A DNA stretch of 64,000 bases, taken from Pseudorhodoplanes sp. (GTDB lineage: Bacteria; Pseudomonadota; Alphaproteobacteria; Rhizobiales; Xanthobacteraceae). Positions 46,645 to 55,609 of the stretch are shown here, one piece after another. The notes beneath the pieces were generated by a model, which saw only the letters and a list, made by a program, of their open reading frames with translations, made no database searches and was not told where the DNA came from. A program made the position numbers and the translations under genes. Where the stretch lies: the NCBI GenBank assembly GCA_022843165.1, contig JALHOD010000005.1, positions 124,001 to 188,000 of the forward strand, given 5' to 3'. Numbering within the stretch: the stretch's first letter is position 1; every line of letters starts with the position of its first letter.

Positions 46645-47111
46645 TTTTTGAATTCCTGCAGCGGAAAGTTGAGCTGCTTGGCCCATGTGACCATGGTGTT
46701 CTGAAATTCCGGGCTTGGATAGGGGATGATGCGGTAGGTCAGTCGCGCATCGGCGATCGCGGTATCGCCCGAGGAGATCTTGCCGTCGGCGATCGCGAAG
46801 CCCGAGCCGTCATGCACGATCTTGCCCTCGGTCGAAATGTCCATGCCCGGAAACACCGCGCCGCGGATTTTGGCTTCCTTTACGCCGGCCAGAACCGGCA
46901 ATCCGGAAAAGCCCGTGATCGCGCTGACCAGCCAGCCGCAGGTCTGCGCCATGTTCTCGATCAGCAACACGCCCGGCATCAGCGGATAGCCCGGGAAATG
47001 GCCCTCGAAAACCGGGCTCTCCATCGGCACCCTGGATTCGGTCTTGATCCAGCGCTCATCGGCCTTGACCTCGACGAACCGGTCGAGCATCTGGAAATAT
47101 TCAAGCCGCAT
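46641..47111 (-). CDS. fabZXL: 3-Hydroxyacyl-ACP dehydratase, FabZXL
   Basis: The 156-residue hotdog-fold protein has the FabZ active-site motif EGHFPGYPLMPGVLLIENMAQTCGWL with catalytic His (in GHFPG) and Glu (in LIENMAQ). It dehydrates the 3-hydroxyacyl chain during very-long-chain elongation on AcpXL. It overlaps the fabF2XL GTG start by four bases, so the two are translationally coupled, and begins 62 bases after acpXL. Confidence 0.93.
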   Translation of the reverse strand: MRLEYFQMLDRFVEVKADERWIKTESRVPMESPVFEGHFPGYPLMPGVLLIENMAQTCGWLVSAITGFSGLPVLAGVKEAKIRGAVFPGMDISTEGKIVHDGSGFAIADGKISSGDTAIADARLTYRIIPYPSPEFQNTMVTWAKQLNFPLQEFKK

Positions 47112-47173
47112 GATCGCTTGCCTGACTCAGAGGGGTGCCGCTGGGCGACGGAAATCCGGCATCCGGCCGCGCG

Positions 47174-47455
47174 TCACGCACCCTTCGCGGCGATCAGTTC
47201 GTCGATGCGGGCGCAGAGATTCTTCAGGACGAAATACTGTTCGGTGGTGGCCTGGCCGTCGTTGATCTTTTGCGTCCACTGTTCCAGCGGCAGCTTGATC
47301 CCGAACGCCTTGTCGATGGCAAAGGCGATATCCAGAAAATCGAGACTGTCGATTTTCAGATCGTCGATGGCATGGCTTTCCGGCGTGATCGTGTCGCGCG
47401 GAATATCGCAGGTCTCGGCAATGATATCGGCGACTTTATCAAACGTTGTGGACAT
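47174..47455 (-). CDS. acpXL: Acyl carrier protein AcpXL
   Basis: The 93-residue acyl carrier protein has the phosphopantetheine site Ser37 in [18 protein letters not shown]. It is longer than ordinary AcpP and has the C-terminal segment typical of AcpXL ([26 protein letters not shown]), which carries the 26- to 30-carbon hydroxy fatty acid for lipid A. The ATG at 47455 begins the operon. It is the first gene of acpXL-fabZXL-fabF2XL-fabF1XL-adh-lpxXL. Confidence 0.95.
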   Translation of the reverse strand: MSTTFDKVADIIAETCDIPRDTITPESHAIDDLKIDSLDFLDIAFAIDKAFGIKLPLEQWTQKINDGQATTEQYFVLKNLCARIDELIAAKGA

Positions 47456-47754
47456 TGGCGCTCTCAGATGATCACGGGGCGGGGCCGGAGGAAGCCTTGG
47501 TAGCCGGGAGGGCCCAAGTCTTGCAAGCCTCAAGTCTTGCAAGCCTGTCGTACAAGCCTGCTCTCGGCCCGTCGTGCAAGCCCGGTGGGGACGGCAAAAG
47601 CCTTCCGGTGAAGGGGTTTAGGAAGCCCCTATAGCGAAGGACAGCCCCAAGTTCAACGGCAGCGCAGCATGTTGGGGGCGGAATCGGCTGCCGCCTTGTA
47701 CATCGGTCCCGATTTCCCTTAGAGCCTGCTGGGCAAGGGAAACCGGGGCAGGTC
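47456..47754. other. Divergent intergenic region with short tandem repeats
   Basis: These 299 bases separate acpXL from the 47755 gene and must hold both promoters. They contain CAAGTCTTGCAAGCCT twice in tandem (47515-47546), followed by degenerate copies ending CAAGCCTG and CAAGCCCG. I see no open frame with coding character and no strong -35/-10 pair. Confidence 0.55.
47515..47546. repeat. Two-copy 16-bp tandem repeat
   Basis: CAAGTCTTGCAAGCCT occurs at 47515-47530 and again at 47531-47546 without change. Two further diverged copies (GTCGTACAAGCCTG, GTCGTGCAAGCCCG) follow. It could be a slippage product or a set of binding sites near the acpXL promoter. No function is known. Confidence 0.75.
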
Positions 47755-48963
47755 ATGGCAGCGCAGGAGGTCCGGAAACGTTGTGTGTTCTTTCTGGGCG
47801 GCTATGAGCCGATCCCGCCCGAGCGCCAGCACGAGCGCTTTCTGCGCGAACTGGGCCGTTTCCAGACCACCTGGCACGTGACGGCCACGGTCTCCGGCCT
47901 GACCCTGTCGGAGGGCGGGGCGATCGGCTCCTGGACCATCCGGACCCAGGGCCCTGACTGGGCGGTGGAAACCGAATACCGCTCCCTGCTCTGGGGCGAC
48001 CTCGTGGCCTCCGATTTCGAGCGATCGGACTGGGAGCGGGTGCCCTGTGCAATCCGGGCTTTCGCCGATTTCATCTGGTCCGGCACCGCGTTGCGCTATT
48101 TCGCGGTCAATTGGCGCTACGGGCTGTTTTTCCTCTATCCGATCCTGATCCTGGCCGCCTTTGCGGGACTGGGGCTTGCCGCCGCCTGGTACGCCACCGG
48201 CTATGGCTTGCCCCTGCTGCTCGTCGCGCCTGTGGCGCTGGCGGTGTTCGCGCTTCTGAATATCTGGCCGGGCCGCTTCCTGCTGCTGCCCTACATGCTC
48301 GACGACTGGCTGTTCGCCCATGAACTGGTGCATCGCTCCCGCACCGGGCTGGACGAACGTCTCGGTGTGTTTGCCGGGGATGTGGCGAAGCGGCTGCAAG
48401 CGGGCGGCGTCGACGAGATCGTCTTTTGCGGTCACAGCCTGGGCTGCGCGCTCAAGGTCGAGGTGCTGGACCGCGCCCTGCGGCTCGCAGCGGAGGCCGG
48501 GGCAGGGGATGCGCGGCTGAGCGTTTTGTCCACCGGCTCATCCCTGCTCAAGATCGCGCTGCATCCGGCCGCCGCCTGGCTGAAAGCGGCGGTGGCGCGG
48601 GTGTCGCAGAATAACGCGGTGTTTTGGGTCGAATACCAGACGATGGTGGACATCATCAGCTTCTACAAGGTCAACCCGCTGCTGGCGCTCGACCTGCCTG
48701 ACACCGGACGGCCGACGATCCGGCGGGTGCATGTGCGTGACATGCTCAATTCCGAAACCTATCGCCGCTTCAAGGGCAATTTCTTCCGCCTCCATCGCCA
48801 GCTCGTCATGGGTAACGACAAGCGTTACTTCTACGATTACTTCATGGTGTGCTGCGGCCCGTTCCGCCTGCAGACCCGCGTCGACCAACCGGAGCTGGTC
48901 ACGGCCTTGTCCCCCGAGGGCGGGCTGGACGACCAGAGCGCTCACTCCCAACAGACAGAATAG
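47755..48963 (+). CDS. Membrane-bound alpha/beta-hydrolase-like protein
   Basis: The 402-residue protein starts with a hydrolase-like strand (KRCVFFLGGYEP), then has two membrane helices (about residues 122-145 and 150-180), and a cytoplasmic part with the nucleophile elbow FCGHSLGCALKVE near residue 223, the GxSxG signature of serine hydrolases. It is therefore a probable lipase or acyl-ester hydrolase facing the cytoplasm. No family name is recalled. It is followed by an ICMT-type methyltransferase 12 bases on, suggesting joint action on a membrane lipid or quinone. Confidence 0.82.
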   Translation: MAAQEVRKRCVFFLGGYEPIPPERQHERFLRELGRFQTTWHVTATVSGLTLSEGGAIGSWTIRTQGPDWAVETEYRSLLWGDLVASDFERSDWERVPCAIRAFADFIWSGTALRYFAVNWRYGLFFLYPILILAAFAGLGLAAAWYATGYGLPLLLVAPVALAVFALLNIWPGRFLLLPYMLDDWLFAHELVHRSRTGLDERLGVFAGDVAKRLQAGGVDEIVFCGHSLGCALKVEVLDRALRLAAEAGAGDARLSVLSTGSSLLKIALHPAAAWLKAAVARVSQNNAVFWVEYQTMVDIISFYKVNPLLALDLPDTGRPTIRRVHVRDMLNSETYRRFKGNFFRLHRQLVMGNDKRYFYDYFMVCCGPFRLQTRVDQPELVTALSPEGGLDDQSAHSQQTE

Positions 48964-48975
48964 GGCTCACGCATC

Positions 48976-49560
48976 ATGACCCCGCTGATAGCCAAAACCA
49001 TTCTCATTGTGGGCGCGATCGCGTGGTTCGTGATCCGCTGGCCGCATCAGCGCCGCTCCTGGAAGACCCCGGTCAGCAAGAACCAGCGCACCACGCGCGA
49101 AAAGCTCCTGTTGCTGTCCAATTTCATGGGCCTGGGCGTCATCCCGTTCACCTACGCCTTTACCGGCTTTCCGCGCTTTGCCGACTATCCCTTCAATCCC
49201 GCCCTGGCGCTGGTCGGTGCCGTTATCATGGCCGCATCGCTGCTGCTGTTTCACCGGGTTCACCGGGAGCTCGGGCGCAACTGGTCGGACTCGCTGCAAC
49301 TGCGCGAAACCCACACGCTCGTGACCCATGGCCTCTACACCTATGTGCGGCATCCGATGTATTCGGCGTTCTTCATGTGGGGACTGGCGCAGCTTTTCCT
49401 GTTGCCGAACTGGATCGCGGGTCCCGCCGGCCTGGTCGGGTTCGCGATCCTGTTCGGGTTCCGGGTCGGCCGGGAAGAGCGGATGATGGAAGAGACGTTC
49501 GGCGACCAGTATCGCGAGTACATGAAGCGGACCCCCCGGATCATTCCGTGGGTCTATTAG
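48976..49560 (+). CDS. ICMT/PEMT-family membrane methyltransferase
   Basis: The 194-residue integral membrane protein has four or five hydrophobic segments and the isoprenylcysteine-methyltransferase-like motif LGRNWSDSLQLRETHTLVTHGLYTYVRHPMYSAFFMW (His-Pro and Arg bind S-adenosylmethionine), followed by EERMMEETFGDQYREYMKRTPRIIP. Bacterial members methylate small lipids or are uncharacterised. It probably shares a transcript with the upstream hydrolase. Confidence 0.87.
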   Translation: MTPLIAKTILIVGAIAWFVIRWPHQRRSWKTPVSKNQRTTREKLLLLSNFMGLGVIPFTYAFTGFPRFADYPFNPALALVGAVIMAASLLLFHRVHRELGRNWSDSLQLRETHTLVTHGLYTYVRHPMYSAFFMWGLAQLFLLPNWIAGPAGLVGFAILFGFRVGREERMMEETFGDQYREYMKRTPRIIPWVY

Positions 49561-49743
49561 GGGCGGATTAGGAGTTCCCGGTATATAAGTTGCAATCAGG
49601 CAACACCGGTTCACGTTCAGTTTGAAAAGTGGCTGCCGGACTGGCCTTTTCCGTCAATCGCGTTGTAAATCGACGCAAGACGGGCTCGGTGTTGCGCCGG
49701 TCCGGATTTGAATATGAACGAATTTGCGGAGCTTCGGCGGACG

Positions 49744-50661
49744 ATGAGCAGGATCGTACGTTTCCCGGCCATGTGGGCGGTGGCGGCAAGTCTCTTTCTC
49801 GGCAGTGCTTTTTCGGCCTCCGGCCAGGATATCGTGGCGCCTGAAAAGCGCGTCTCCTCTGCGGTCAGTGCGCAGAAGCGCACGACAAGTTCCGCGCATG
49901 TCTATCTGCTGCGCGGGCTGCTGAACATCTTCTCCCTCGGGATGGACGATCTGGCGCAGAAGATCGAGCGCCGCGGCATCAGCGCATCGGTTCACAACCA
50001 CGCGGAATGGGAAACGCTGTCCGATCAGATCGCGGCGAAATACAAGGCCGGCAACAGGGGCGCCATCATTCTGGTCGGCCATTCGCTCGGCGCCGACGCC
50101 GTGATGTTCATGGGCGAATATCTCGGCAAGAAGGGCGTGCCGGTTGCGCTGGTGGTTCCGTTCGACGGCACCGGCTCGTTCGCCGCCAGCAGCAATGTGG
50201 CGCGCGTGATGAATCTCACGCAGCGCGATTACGCCTACATGAAGCGCGGCAACGGCTTCCGCGGCGAACTGGCGAATATCGACGTCAGCGGTCAGGGCTA
50301 TGGCCATACCGATATCGACAAGTCGGCCAAGCTGCACAGCATGGTGATCAACAAGATCGTCGGCGTTGTCGGACGCGGGGGTATCCGCACGGCGGAGCCA
50401 GACGCACCGAAGCCGCAAGCGCGACCGGCCGCGGCGCCGGCTGCTGCGTCCGAGGCGGCGACCAAGCCGGCACCTGCTGCGGCGCCGGCCACGCCGCCCG
50501 CGCCGACGCCGGCGGCTGCACCGTCCGGCAATTCCGGATCGACGGTTCCCGCCTCGCGTTCGGCGAGCGCGACGTCCGGCGCCGCCAGCGACATCTCCTC
50601 ATCGTCGCCGCCTGCGGCCAGCGAGAGCGCGGTTCCGCTGAAACCCGCTTTGCGCTTCTGA
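49744..50661 (+). CDS. Secreted alpha/beta-hydrolase-like protein
   Basis: About 305 residues from the ATG at 49744; an ATG at 49714 gives ten more residues. A signal peptide (RIVRFPAMWAVAASLFLGSAFSASG) is followed by a hydrolase-like domain: HVYLLRGLLNIFSLGMDDLAQKIERRGI, AIILVGHSLGADAVMFMGEYLG with the GHSLG elbow, LVVPFDGTGSF and a His-containing GYGHTDIDK. The last 95 residues are an Ala/Pro-rich low-complexity tail. Likely a periplasmic esterase/lipase-like protein of unknown substrate. Confidence 0.82.
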   Translation: MSRIVRFPAMWAVAASLFLGSAFSASGQDIVAPEKRVSSAVSAQKRTTSSAHVYLLRGLLNIFSLGMDDLAQKIERRGISASVHNHAEWETLSDQIAAKYKAGNRGAIILVGHSLGADAVMFMGEYLGKKGVPVALVVPFDGTGSFAASSNVARVMNLTQRDYAYMKRGNGFRGELANIDVSGQGYGHTDIDKSAKLHSMVINKIVGVVGRGGIRTAEPDAPKPQARPAAAPAAASEAATKPAPAAAPATPPAPTPAAAPSGNSGSTVPASRSASATSGAASDISSSSPPAASESAVPLKPALRF

Positions 50662-50691
50662 GCGGCATCCGCTAACGGCTACCGTTCAAAG

Positions 50692-50719
50692 AGCCCGGCG
50701 CGGTCGCGCCGGGCTTTTT
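50692..50719 (+). terminator. Intrinsic terminator after the secreted hydrolase
   Basis: GCCCGGCGC (50693-50701) pairs exactly with GCGCCGGGC (50706-50714) around a four-base loop. A run of five T (50715-50719) follows. It begins 31 bases after the 49744-50661 stop. This is a textbook Rho-independent terminator for the plus strand. Confidence 0.85.
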
Positions 50720-50822
50720 CGTTGCGGCATGCTTGCCCGGAGAATTCCCCGATTGCGCCCAGAAAGGGAACGATTTCGTCCCTAGCGGACTTCCCATCCA
50801 TTCGCTTCAAGGGGACATCCGA

Positions 50823-51185
50823 ATGATCGTTCATCCGATCGGCGTGAAAGCCATTGTCATCGCGGCGCTGCCGTTCACCTGCACAGCCGCGCCGGCGGAT
50901 TCCAGCCGGACGCAGAGCGGAATTGCGTCGGTCTACGGCTATCACGGCAGCAAGACCGCGAGCGGCGAGCGCGCCGACAAGCAGGGACTGACCGCCGCGC
51001 ATCGCACCTTGCCGTTCGGCACGCGGGTGCGGGTGGTCAACAAGCGCAACGGCAAGGCGGTGGTGGTGCGAATCAACGACCGCGGTCCCTTCATCAAGGG
51101 CCGCATCATCGATCTCACGCCGACGGCGGCGTCGGCTTTGTCGTTTTCGGGACTGGCGCCGGTTACGGTCGCGGTCGTGAACTGA
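50823..51185 (+). CDS. RlpA-like double-psi beta-barrel protein
   Basis: About 120 residues from the ATG at 50823 (AGGGGA upstream). After a signal peptide comes one RlpA/DPBB domain: [74 protein letters not shown]. The catalytic-type Asp (INDRGPF) and His (AAHRTLPFG) are present. It lacks the SPOR domain of full RlpA, so it is a minimal periplasmic, possibly peptidoglycan-cleaving, version. Confidence 0.88.
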   Translation: MIVHPIGVKAIVIAALPFTCTAAPADSSRTQSGIASVYGYHGSKTASGERADKQGLTAAHRTLPFGTRVRVVNKRNGKAVVVRINDRGPFIKGRIIDLTPTAASALSFSGLAPVTVAVVN

Positions 51186-51191
51186 GAGCGG

Positions 51192-51515
51192 TCAGCGCGG
51201 CTGCACCGGAGCCTCGACCGGCGTGCAGCCGCGCCGGCCGGACAGCACGCAATCCTGGTTCTTGCGCATGGCCGCCAAGGTGTCGGCCAGCCAGAGCCCG
51301 GCGACGATCAGCAGCAGCGTGAACGCCGCGGCCGCGATGTTGGTGATCATGCGATGGCGGTAATCGTCCCGCTCGCCGGTCTGCTCGAATTTTTGCAGAT
51401 CCTCGACCGAGGGCGGTTCCTGCGTCCGGTGGTGCCCGGCCTGCGGGCGTGCGCCGGTCTTGCGGCGAAAGCTCACCACGCGGTTGTCGGAACTCGGGGA
51501 CGGGCTGTCAGGCAT
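51192..51515 (-). CDS. Single-span membrane protein of unknown function
   Basis: The 107-residue protein has a basic/polar N-terminal half (SPSPSSDNRVVSFRRKTGAR), one membrane span (about 56-80, MITNIAAAAFTLLLIVAGLWLADTLAAM) and a short periplasmic tail with two Cys (KNQDCVLSGRRGCTPVE), which could form a disulfide. I recognise no domain. It converges on the RlpA-like gene with 6 bases between stops. Confidence 0.75.
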   Translation of the reverse strand: MPDSPSPSSDNRVVSFRRKTGARPQAGHHRTQEPPSVEDLQKFEQTGERDDYRHRMITNIAAAAFTLLLIVAGLWLADTLAAMRKNQDCVLSGRRGCTPVEAPVQPR

Positions 51516-51627
51516 CCGGCGATCCTGATCGATGACGTGTCAGGATAGCACAATAGGTGCGTGGCCGCTGCGCGGCATCTGTGGCCTGCTGGATAGTGTC
51601 AACACCGGGCCCGTGGCGCAGGCGTCG

Positions 51628-52239
51628 CTATTTCTCACGGAAGGGCAGGGTTTCGCCCGCCGGCAGCGGCACGTTGAACACGTTCAGCGACATTGCGACC
51701 AGCGTGTAATAGCCGAGAATGCCGGTGAACTCGACCATGCCGGCATCGCCGAACAGCGCATGCACCTTGGCATAGGTCTTGTCGGACACGCGTCGCGTCT
51801 TGTGCAGTTCCTCGATGAAATCGTAGATCGCCCGTTCATCCTTGTTGAGCTTCGCCGGACGCCGTCCGGCGCGCAGATCGGCGATCGTTGTTTTCGGCAC
51901 GCCGGCTTTTTCGGCGATCGGCGAATGCACCCAGAATTCGTATTGCGAGCGCCACATCCGCCCGATCACCAGGATGGTGAATTCCGACAGCCGCGGCGGC
52001 ACCGCGGTCTTGTAGCGGCAAAAGGCGCCGAGTTTCTGCGCCAGATCGCCGTAGTCGGGCGCATGCAGCATCACACCGAAGGGGCCGCCCAATGTCGCGC
52101 GGCCGCGCGAGGCTTGGATCTCGGCCAGCACCTCCCGCTGCTTGGGCGTCATCCCGGCTTCGGGGATGTCCTTCAGGCGCGGGATCAGCGGCTTGATTTT
52201 TGCCGTCTTGCGGTTTGTCGTTTTCGTCTTCTTGGCCAT
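51628..52239 (-). CDS. Carboxymuconolactone-decarboxylase-like protein
   Basis: The 203-residue helical protein matches the CMD/AhpD-like fold: AGMTPKQREVLAEIQASRG, FGVMLHAPDYGDLAQKLGAFCRYKTAVPPRLSEFTILVIGRMWRSQYEFWVHSPIAEKAGVPKTTIADLRAG and a second helical repeat. It lacks the CxxC of peroxidase-active AhpD, so redox activity is doubtful. An N-terminal Lys/Thr-rich stretch is low complexity. Function unknown; the 52321 gene is divergent. Confidence 0.85.
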   Translation of the reverse strand: MAKKTKTTNRKTAKIKPLIPRLKDIPEAGMTPKQREVLAEIQASRGRATLGGPFGVMLHAPDYGDLAQKLGAFCRYKTAVPPRLSEFTILVIGRMWRSQYEFWVHSPIAEKAGVPKTTIADLRAGRRPAKLNKDERAIYDFIEELHKTRRVSDKTYAKVHALFGDAGMVEFTGILGYYTLVAMSLNVFNVPLPAGETLPFREK

Positions 52240-52320
52240 ACGGCGAATCCCCTCGATTGCGGCGGCAATCTGCGGCAGGATGAAACAACAGGCAAGCGCT
52301 CAGACGCACGAGGCTCTGTC

Positions 52321-52944
52321 ATGTCGCACTCCATCATGTATCACGACGGAAACCGTCAGCTGCAGGATGAGTTCTCCTCGCGCCGGATCTCCGACCGGCT
52401 CGAAGAGAAGCTGACCCGCACCGCCTTCACGCCCGACGACAGGGCTTACATCGAGAGCGCGTCATATTTCTTCATTGCCACGGCCGACGCCGAAGGGCGG
52501 CCGGATTGCTCGTTCAAGGGCGGACCGCCCGGTTTCGTGCGGGTGACGGGCGACGCTGAACTGGCTTTCCCGGATTACGACGGCAACGGCATGTTCAAGA
52601 GTCTGGGCAATCTTCTGGTCAATCCCGATGTCGGCTTGCTGTTCATTGCCATGCACGGCAAACCCAAGCGCCTGCGTGTCAACGGTGCGGCCAGCATCAG
52701 CCGCGACGATCCGTTGCTGGCCGAAACGCTCGGGGCGCAATTGATCGTTCGGGTGAGGGCGCGCGCCATCTTCCCGAACTGCCCGCGCTATATCCCGTCG
52801 ATGCAGTTGATTGCGCCCTCCGACTATGTCCCGAAGGCCGGCTGCGATCCGCTGGAGCCGGCCTGGAAGGGCTTTGCCGACTTCAAGGACGTGGTGCATC
52901 CCCGTCAGCCCATGGCCCGAAAAGGCCCGGATTCCGGGGATTAG
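52321..52944 (+). CDS. Pyridoxamine 5'-phosphate oxidase-family protein
   Basis: The 207-residue split-barrel flavoprotein-like protein has the PNPOx pattern: YIESASYFFIATADAEGRPDCSFKGGPPGFVRV, LAFPDYDGNGMFKSLGNLLVNPDVGLLFIAM and KRLRVNGAASIS. It probably binds FMN and reduces an unknown substrate; it is not PdxH itself. GAGG before the ATG at 52321 supports the start. It is divergent from the CMD-like gene. Confidence 0.87.
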   Translation: MSHSIMYHDGNRQLQDEFSSRRISDRLEEKLTRTAFTPDDRAYIESASYFFIATADAEGRPDCSFKGGPPGFVRVTGDAELAFPDYDGNGMFKSLGNLLVNPDVGLLFIAMHGKPKRLRVNGAASISRDDPLLAETLGAQLIVRVRARAIFPNCPRYIPSMQLIAPSDYVPKAGCDPLEPAWKGFADFKDVVHPRQPMARKGPDSGD

Positions 52945-53057
52945 GTCGATTACATCGCCAATCTGTAAAATTAGAGCGATCCGTAAAACCGTACCGCAAA
53001 GGTCTTTTGGTACCGTCGCAGCGCTCGATCGTGTCGAGTCAGGTGGCGAGGGTGGCG

Positions 53058-53489
53058 ATGCGTGCGTTTGTTTTGATCCCGTATTTCACGATAGCGGCCG
53101 CCTGCGGCGTGCTCGGCATTGCCTCGCCGGCGGCGATCATGGCCGGTCCGACCGAGGGGCAGATGCGGGCCGCCTTCGAGGAAAGCCTGACGCGGCAGGT
53201 GCGCAATGCCCTCGACTTCGCCGCCGAAACCGGCGGCCCCGCGGCCGTCGCGCTGATCCGCGCGCAGGGACATGACCGCTTCAGCATCGCGGCATTCAGG
53301 AAACTGGGATGTGTGAGGGAGCCGCAGGAGCAGGCCTATCGCTGCGATTTCAGCGTCGCAGTCGATCTGACAAATGGCAACCTGCAGAAGACGATGAGCG
53401 GCCGGTTCACGACCGCGCCGGAGACCCGCGCCGTGCAACTCGACGCATTGCTCGACGATCCGCTTACGACTCCCCGAACACGCGCCTGA
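53058..53489 (+). CDS. Secreted protein of unknown function
   Basis: About 143 residues from the ATG at 53058. A signal peptide (MRAFVLIPYFTIAAACGVLGIASPAAIMA) is followed by a mature domain with GQMRAAFEESLTRQVRNALDFAAETGGPAAVALIRAQGHDRFSIAAFRKLGCVREPQEQAYRCDFSVAVDLTNGNLQKTMSGRF. The two Cys (LGCVRE, YRCDF) may pair. I recognise no named family. Its 3' end overlaps the purB 3' end on the other strand by 26 bases. Confidence 0.72.
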   Translation: MRAFVLIPYFTIAAACGVLGIASPAAIMAGPTEGQMRAAFEESLTRQVRNALDFAAETGGPAAVALIRAQGHDRFSIAAFRKLGCVREPQEQAYRCDFSVAVDLTNGNLQKTMSGRFTTAPETRAVQLDALLDDPLTTPRTRA

Positions 53490-54771
53490 AAATCGTGTCG
53501 ACGTGCTTGAAGTGATAGCCGAGATCGAAATTCTCCTCGATCTCCTTCGCTGACATCTTCGCCGTGACGCGCGGGTCGGCTTTCAGGAAGGTGAGGAAAT
53601 CGCCTTCGCCGCGCCACACCTTCATCGCGTTGTCCTGCACGATCCTGTAGGCGTCTTCGCGCGCCACGCCTTTCTGCGTGAGCGCGATCAGCACGCGTTG
53701 CGAATGAACGAGGCCGCCGAGCCGGTCGAGATTCTTCTGCATGTTGTCCGGATAGACCACGAGCTTCTCGATCACCCCGGCAAGACGGTTGAGCGCGAAG
53801 TCGAGCGTCACGGTGGCGTCCGGCCCGATCATGCGCTCGACCGAGGAATGCGAAATGTCGCGTTCGTGCCAGAGTGCGACATTCTCCATCGCCGGCAGCG
53901 CATAGGCGCGCACCATGCGGGCAAGGCCGGTGAGGTTTTCCGTCAGCACCGGGTTGCGCTTGTGCGGCATCGCCGAGGAGCCTTTCTGGCCGGGCGAGAA
54001 ATATTCCTCGGCCTCCAGCACTTCGGTTCGCTGCAGATGGCGGATCTCGATCGCCAGCCGCTCCATGGAGGACGCGACCACGCCGAGCGTCGCGAAATAC
54101 ATGGCATGGCGGTCGCGCGGGATTACCTGCGTGGAGACCGGCTCGATCTCAAGGCCCATGGCCTTGGCGACATGCGCTTCCACGCGCGGATCGATCTGCG
54201 CGAAGGTGCCGACCGCTCCGGAGATCGCGCAGGTCGCCACCTCCTTGCGCGCGGCGACGAGGCGTTCGCGCGCGCGGGCGAACTCTGCATAGGCTTGCGC
54301 CAGTTTCAGTCCGAAGGTCACGGGCTCGGCGTGGATGCCGTGCGAGCGGCCGATGGCCGGCGTCATCTTGTGCTCGAAGGCGCGTTTTTTCAGCGCGGCG
54401 AGCAGCTTGTCGACATCCGCGATCAGGATATCGGCCGCGCGCACGAGCTGCACGTTCAGGCAGGTGTCGAGCACGTCGGAGGAGGTCATGCCCTGATGCA
54501 CGAAACGCGCCTCCGGCCCCACGATCTCGGACAGGTGGGTGAGGAAGGCGATGACGTCGTGTTTGACCTCGGCCTCGATGGCGTCGATGCGGGCGACGTC
54601 GAAGACGGCTTTCTCGCCCTTGTCCCGCACCGCGCGGGCGGCCTCTTTCGGGACCACGCCCAGCTCCGCCAACGCGTCGGTCGCATGCGCCTCGATCTCG
54701 AACCAGATGCGGAAGCGGGTCTCCGGCGACCAGATGGCGGTCATTTCGGGGCGGGAATAGCGGGGGATCAT
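53464..54771 (-). CDS. purB: Adenylosuccinate lyase
   Basis: The 435-residue enzyme acts twice in purine synthesis, splitting SAICAR and adenylosuccinate. The family signature loop is GSSAMPHKRNPVLTENL, with the catalytic Ser; the conserved HQGMTSSDVLDTCLNV and GRSHGIHAEPVTFGLK carry the active-site His residues. Length matches the short bacterial PurB. It is the last gene of rpe-PH-DUF2259-purB, 64 bases after DUF2259. Confidence 0.96.
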   Translation of the reverse strand: MIPRYSRPEMTAIWSPETRFRIWFEIEAHATDALAELGVVPKEAARAVRDKGEKAVFDVARIDAIEAEVKHDVIAFLTHLSEIVGPEARFVHQGMTSSDVLDTCLNVQLVRAADILIADVDKLLAALKKRAFEHKMTPAIGRSHGIHAEPVTFGLKLAQAYAEFARARERLVAARKEVATCAISGAVGTFAQIDPRVEAHVAKAMGLEIEPVSTQVIPRDRHAMYFATLGVVASSMERLAIEIRHLQRTEVLEAEEYFSPGQKGSSAMPHKRNPVLTENLTGLARMVRAYALPAMENVALWHERDISHSSVERMIGPDATVTLDFALNRLAGVIEKLVVYPDNMQKNLDRLGGLVHSQRVLIALTQKGVAREDAYRIVQDNAMKVWRGEGDFLTFLKADPRVTAKMSAKEIEENFDLGYHFKHVDTIFRRVFGES

Positions 54772-54835
54772 GCGGCGCTCGTCGTGTGGGCGGTATGGCG
54801 TGGCCTAACATGCGCCGGAGGCCGCGCAAACCCTG

Positions 54836-55609
54836 TCACGGCTTCGGCAGCCGTTTGGTCACAGCCAGAAAGCGCCGGTTCGGGCCGGCATGGTAGTCGT
54901 GGTTGTCGGCATATTCGATCAGGACCGCCAGCGTCACGGTGCCGTCCGGCGCGGTGTGCAGATAGGCTTCGGCGATCCCGTAATCGGCGGCGCAGCGGCG
55001 GCTTTTGGGCAGGGTCTTGTCCTGCTGCAGAATCACGGGCGCGGCGCCGTCCAGGCTCAGGGTCAGCTTCAGGCCGGCCACCTTGGCCCGCCCGGCCGTG
55101 GCGCGTCCGCCATAGCCTTCGCACCGTGCGGTCCCGAGCGGGTGGCTTGCAAGGGCGAGCCGCGCCTTGCGGCCGCCGGGCAGGGGCACGTCCAGCGCCT
55201 TCGCCAGCGGTTTCGGGTCCTGGTGATAGATGCCGATGTCGTCGAGATCCATCGACGGCTGGCCGGCGATATAGCTGCCCGGCTCGCGGACGTTGTATTT
55301 CTCCAGCAGCGGCTTTGCTTTTTTCTCCGCTTCCGCCCGCGCCTTGGTTTCGTCCAGCCCGTCATCCTCATCGCGGATGAAAACGCGGACCGGCGCGCCC
55401 GGAACGAAACGGTCCTTCTCGGTGTCGATGATGACATATTCCGAGAACGCGGCTTCCTCGTCGTAGACCGTGGTGTATTGCTCGAAGGCAAAGACCTTGC
55501 CGTCCGGCGAGAAGCCGATGAAGCGGCGGGCGGCGGCGTCGCCGGCATGGGCCGGTGCGCAGAAAATGGTGAGTGCACCGAGGATCAGAGCGGACAGACC
55601 GGCTTTCAT
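54836..55609 (-). CDS. DUF2259 secreted protein
   Basis: The 257-residue protein has a signal peptide ([22 protein letters not shown]) and the DUF2259 pattern ARRFIGFSPDGKVFAFEQYTTVYDEEAAFSEYVIIDTEKDRFVPGAPVRVFIRDED, a predicted periplasmic beta-rich domain. Function unknown. Its start overlaps the previous stop either as GTG 55612 (GTGA) or ATG 55609 (TGATG), so it is coupled to the PH-like gene. Confidence 0.82.
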   Translation of the reverse strand: MKAGLSALILGALTIFCAPAHAGDAAARRFIGFSPDGKVFAFEQYTTVYDEEAAFSEYVIIDTEKDRFVPGAPVRVFIRDEDDGLDETKARAEAEKKAKPLLEKYNVREPGSYIAGQPSMDLDDIGIYHQDPKPLAKALDVPLPGGRKARLALASHPLGTARCEGYGGRATAGRAKVAGLKLTLSLDGAAPVILQQDKTLPKSRRCAADYGIAEAYLHTAPDGTVTLAVLIEYADNHDYHAGPNRRFLAVTKRLPKP

